This document shows positions 5,128-6,810 of a stretch of 6,810 nt of DNA, in pieces. Under the pieces are notes generated by a model, which had not been told where the DNA came from, made no database searches, and was given only the letters and a program-made list of their open reading frames with translations. The position numbers were made by a program, and so were the translations under genes. Position 1 is the first letter of the stretch. Each line of letters starts with the position of its first letter. Origin of the DNA: Methanomicrobiales archaeon (lineage in GTDB: Archaea > Halobacteriota > Methanomicrobia > Methanomicrobiales > Methanoculleaceae); NCBI GenBank assembly GCA_012510335.1, contig JAAZIF010000031.1, forward strand, positions 1 to 6,810, read 5' to 3'.

Positions 5128-6810
5128 ATGCCTGAACTCCTTGCAGTACTCTCTTTAGCCCTGGTCAGCTCCTGCGCCGCCTCAGCGCTCATCACCTGCG
5201 GCCTCGGGGCATACGTTCTTGGGCAGAACCCTTCATCGGCCACCAATCGCCTCTTCTTCGCGGCAACGCTCTCTGCAACCTGCTGGGGCCTCGGGGAGTT
5301 CTTCATCTGGCAATCGACTGATTTTGCCGGCTTCCAGTTCTGGCTGAGGGCGAGCTCGTTCTGGGGCCTGGTCATTGCGTTTAGCGTCCATTTTGTGCTT
5401 GCCTTCACCGGCCACCCACTTGCGCGGAGGGAGAAGCGCGGGATCCTTCTCATGATCCTCTACCTCCCCGCCGCCTTGATCGCCCTGATCGGCTTCTCTA
5501 CCGATCTCATATTTGAGGTGGCGTTTCAGCCCGGGGTGGGGTACTTCTACCATCCGGCAACCGGAAGCCCGATCAGCATGGCCGCGATGATCTATGCCTT
5601 CCTGGCGATGACCTGGGGGCTATACGCCGGTTTCTCCTCCTGGCGGAGGGCGCGGCCGGGGAGAGAGAGGCGCCAGCACAGGCTCATCTTAATCGGCATC
5701 GCGATCGTCGTCAGTTTTGGCATCCTATCGGGACTGATCTTTCCGGCTTTCGGGATTCACACGGTCAATTTCGTCTTTCTCGGGTTCGTCCTGTTCTCCC
5801 TCGCCATAGCCCATGCCATACATAAGCACGGGCTGTTTGCCCTGAGCCCACAGGCAGCGGTCCCGGATATCCTCAGGACGATGCCAGACGGCCTGATCCT
5901 TGTCGATACGGACAGCAGGATCGTCACGGCAAACACATCGACTGCGGAGATCCTCGGCGTGGCCGAGGCGGATCTTGCCGGGCAACCGGCAGGGAGGTTC
6001 ATCCCGGATACGGTGTATGGCTCGATCAGGACTGCTATAGCCAGGAAGGGGAGATTTTCGGATCTCGAGGCGGTGCTCGATGGCAGCGTCGTCAGTATAT
6101 CCGGAACCCTCGTCAGGAACCCGGACGGGGAGCCGGCGGGGATTGTCCTTATCATAAGGGACATCACCGACAGGAAATCTGTGGAGACCGCTCTCAGGAC
6201 AACCAGCCAGAAGTTATCCCTCCTGTCCCGGGTTACCTGCCACGACATCGGCAACGATATCATGGGCCTCTCCTGGTACCTGAGCCTTCTTTCGGAGGAC
6301 CGGACGCATCCCGATGCCGGGAGGTATCTCTCATATTCGGTCGAGATCGTGGAGAATATAAAGAAACACCTCGATTTCTCCCGTGATTACCAGATGGCCG
6401 GGGTGCCTCAGCCGGTCTGGCAGCCGCTCGAACCGATGATCGCCGGCACTGTCAGCGGTTTTCGTAACCTGGATGTTGAGATCTCCACCCGACTGGCCCC
6501 GGTTGAGATCTACGCCGATCCGCTCTCGCCAAAGGTCGTGTACAACCTGATCGAGAACGCCATCCGGCACACGGATAAGACCGGCCGGATCTGCATAACA
6601 GCCGCCGGGCAGGCCGACGGGACACTCGTTGTGGCGTTCAAGGACAGCGGCCCCGGGATCCCGGAAGATATGAAAGAGATGATATTCAGCTACGGGTACG
6701 GGAAGAACACCGGCTTCGGGCTGGCCTTCTCACGGGATGTCCTGTCCGTAACCGGCATCGGTATACGCGAGACCGGGACGGAGGGTAAGGGAGCCCGGTT
6801 TGAGATCCTC
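5128..6810 (+). CDS. Membrane sensor histidine kinase: N-terminal 7TM, PAS, HisKA-like, HATPase (partial at the right edge)
   Basis: The frame is open for 561 codons to the window end. The last residues (GKGARFEIL) are the final strand of the ATPase domain, so only a few residues are missing. Residues 1-232 contain seven hydrophobic segments (about 5-31, 41-62, 74-95, 104-124, 150-171, 186-206, 212-231), as in the 7TM histidine-kinase input domain. A PAS domain follows (about 244-350: MPDGLILVDTDSRIVTANTS to IIRDITDRK). The dimerisation helix has the H-box VTCHDIGND with His372 as likely phospho-acceptor. The ATP-binding domain shows the N-box YNLIENAIRH (472-481), the G1 box DSGPGIP (506-512) and the G2 box GFGL (529-532). 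It would autophosphorylate in response to a membrane or cytosolic cue and pass phosphate to a response regulator, none of which is in view. The ligand is unknown. Its divergent position next to catalase makes a redox role possible but untested. Confidence 0.93.
   Translation, partial: MPELLAVLSLALVSSCAASALITCGLGAYVLGQNPSSATNRLFFAATLSATCWGLGEFFIWQSTDFAGFQFWLRASSFWGLVIAFSVHFVLAFTGHPLARREKRGILLMILYLPAALIALIGFSTDLIFEVAFQPGVGYFYHPATGSPISMAAMIYAFLAMTWGLYAGFSSWRRARPGRERRQHRLILIGIAIVVSFGILSGLIFPAFGIHTVNFVFLGFVLFSLAIAHAIHKHGLFALSPQAAVPDILRTMPDGLILVDTDSRIVTANTSTAEILGVAEADLAGQPAGRFIPDTVYGSIRTAIARKGRFSDLEAVLDGSVVSISGTLVRNPDGEPAGIVLIIRDITDRKSVETALRTTSQKLSLLSRVTCHDIGNDIMGLSWYLSLLSEDRTHPDAGRYLSYSVEIVENIKKHLDFSRDYQMAGVPQPVWQPLEPMIAGTVSGFRNLDVEISTRLAPVEIYADPLSPKVVYNLIENAIRHTDKTGRICITAAGQADGTLVVAFKDSGPGIPEDMKEMIFSYGYGKNTGFGLAFSRDVLSVTGIGIRETGTEGKGARFEIL

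Noticed and set aside
4989..6570. Minus-strand open frames opposite the sensor kinase
   Set aside because: They lie over a kinase with clear TM, PAS, H, N and G boxes and carry no recognisable motifs of their own.

Overview
The window looks like a G+C-rich euryarchaeal chromosome, most likely a Methanomicrobiales-type methanogen (Methanoculleus-like). This assignment is an inference. It rests on heavy use of AGG and ATA codons, archaeal BRE/TATA-like elements at suitable distances from starts, a COG4908-type condensation-fold protein, and a membrane sensor kinase with the H-box style (xHDIxN) common in methanogen kinases. No rRNA, tRNA, CRISPR array or insertion sequence was seen.

Layout. 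Positions 1-506 (minus) hold the N-terminal 168 residues of a secreted protein with a FecR-like stretch, cut by the left edge. A divergent intergenic region (507-720) separates it from a probable two-gene unit on the plus strand: a classical short-chain dehydrogenase/reductase (721-1476) and, 48 bp later, a CoA-dependent-acyltransferase/condensation-fold protein (1525-2805). The convergent gap 2806-3191 is not empty. It contains a start-less fragment of a Cache-type sensor domain (about 2896-3039) and hairpins that may end transcription. A complete monofunctional haem catalase lies on the minus strand (3192-4649). A long, divergently read intergenic region (4650-5127) carries a likely catalase promoter and an AT-rich block that probably drives the last gene, an N-terminal-7TM, PAS-containing histidine kinase (5128 to beyond the right edge, almost complete).

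How the genes may work together. The reductase and the condensation-fold protein are the only clear metabolic pair, and together they suggest reduction plus acyl transfer on an unknown lipid or small molecule. The catalase removes hydrogen peroxide. The kinase is divergent from it and shares its intergenic region, so a link to oxygen or redox stress is possible but unproven. No response regulator is visible. The window holds no obviously novel multi-gene system. The most notable items are the reductase/acyltransferase pair, the sensor-domain remnant, and the regulatory DNA between catalase and kinase.
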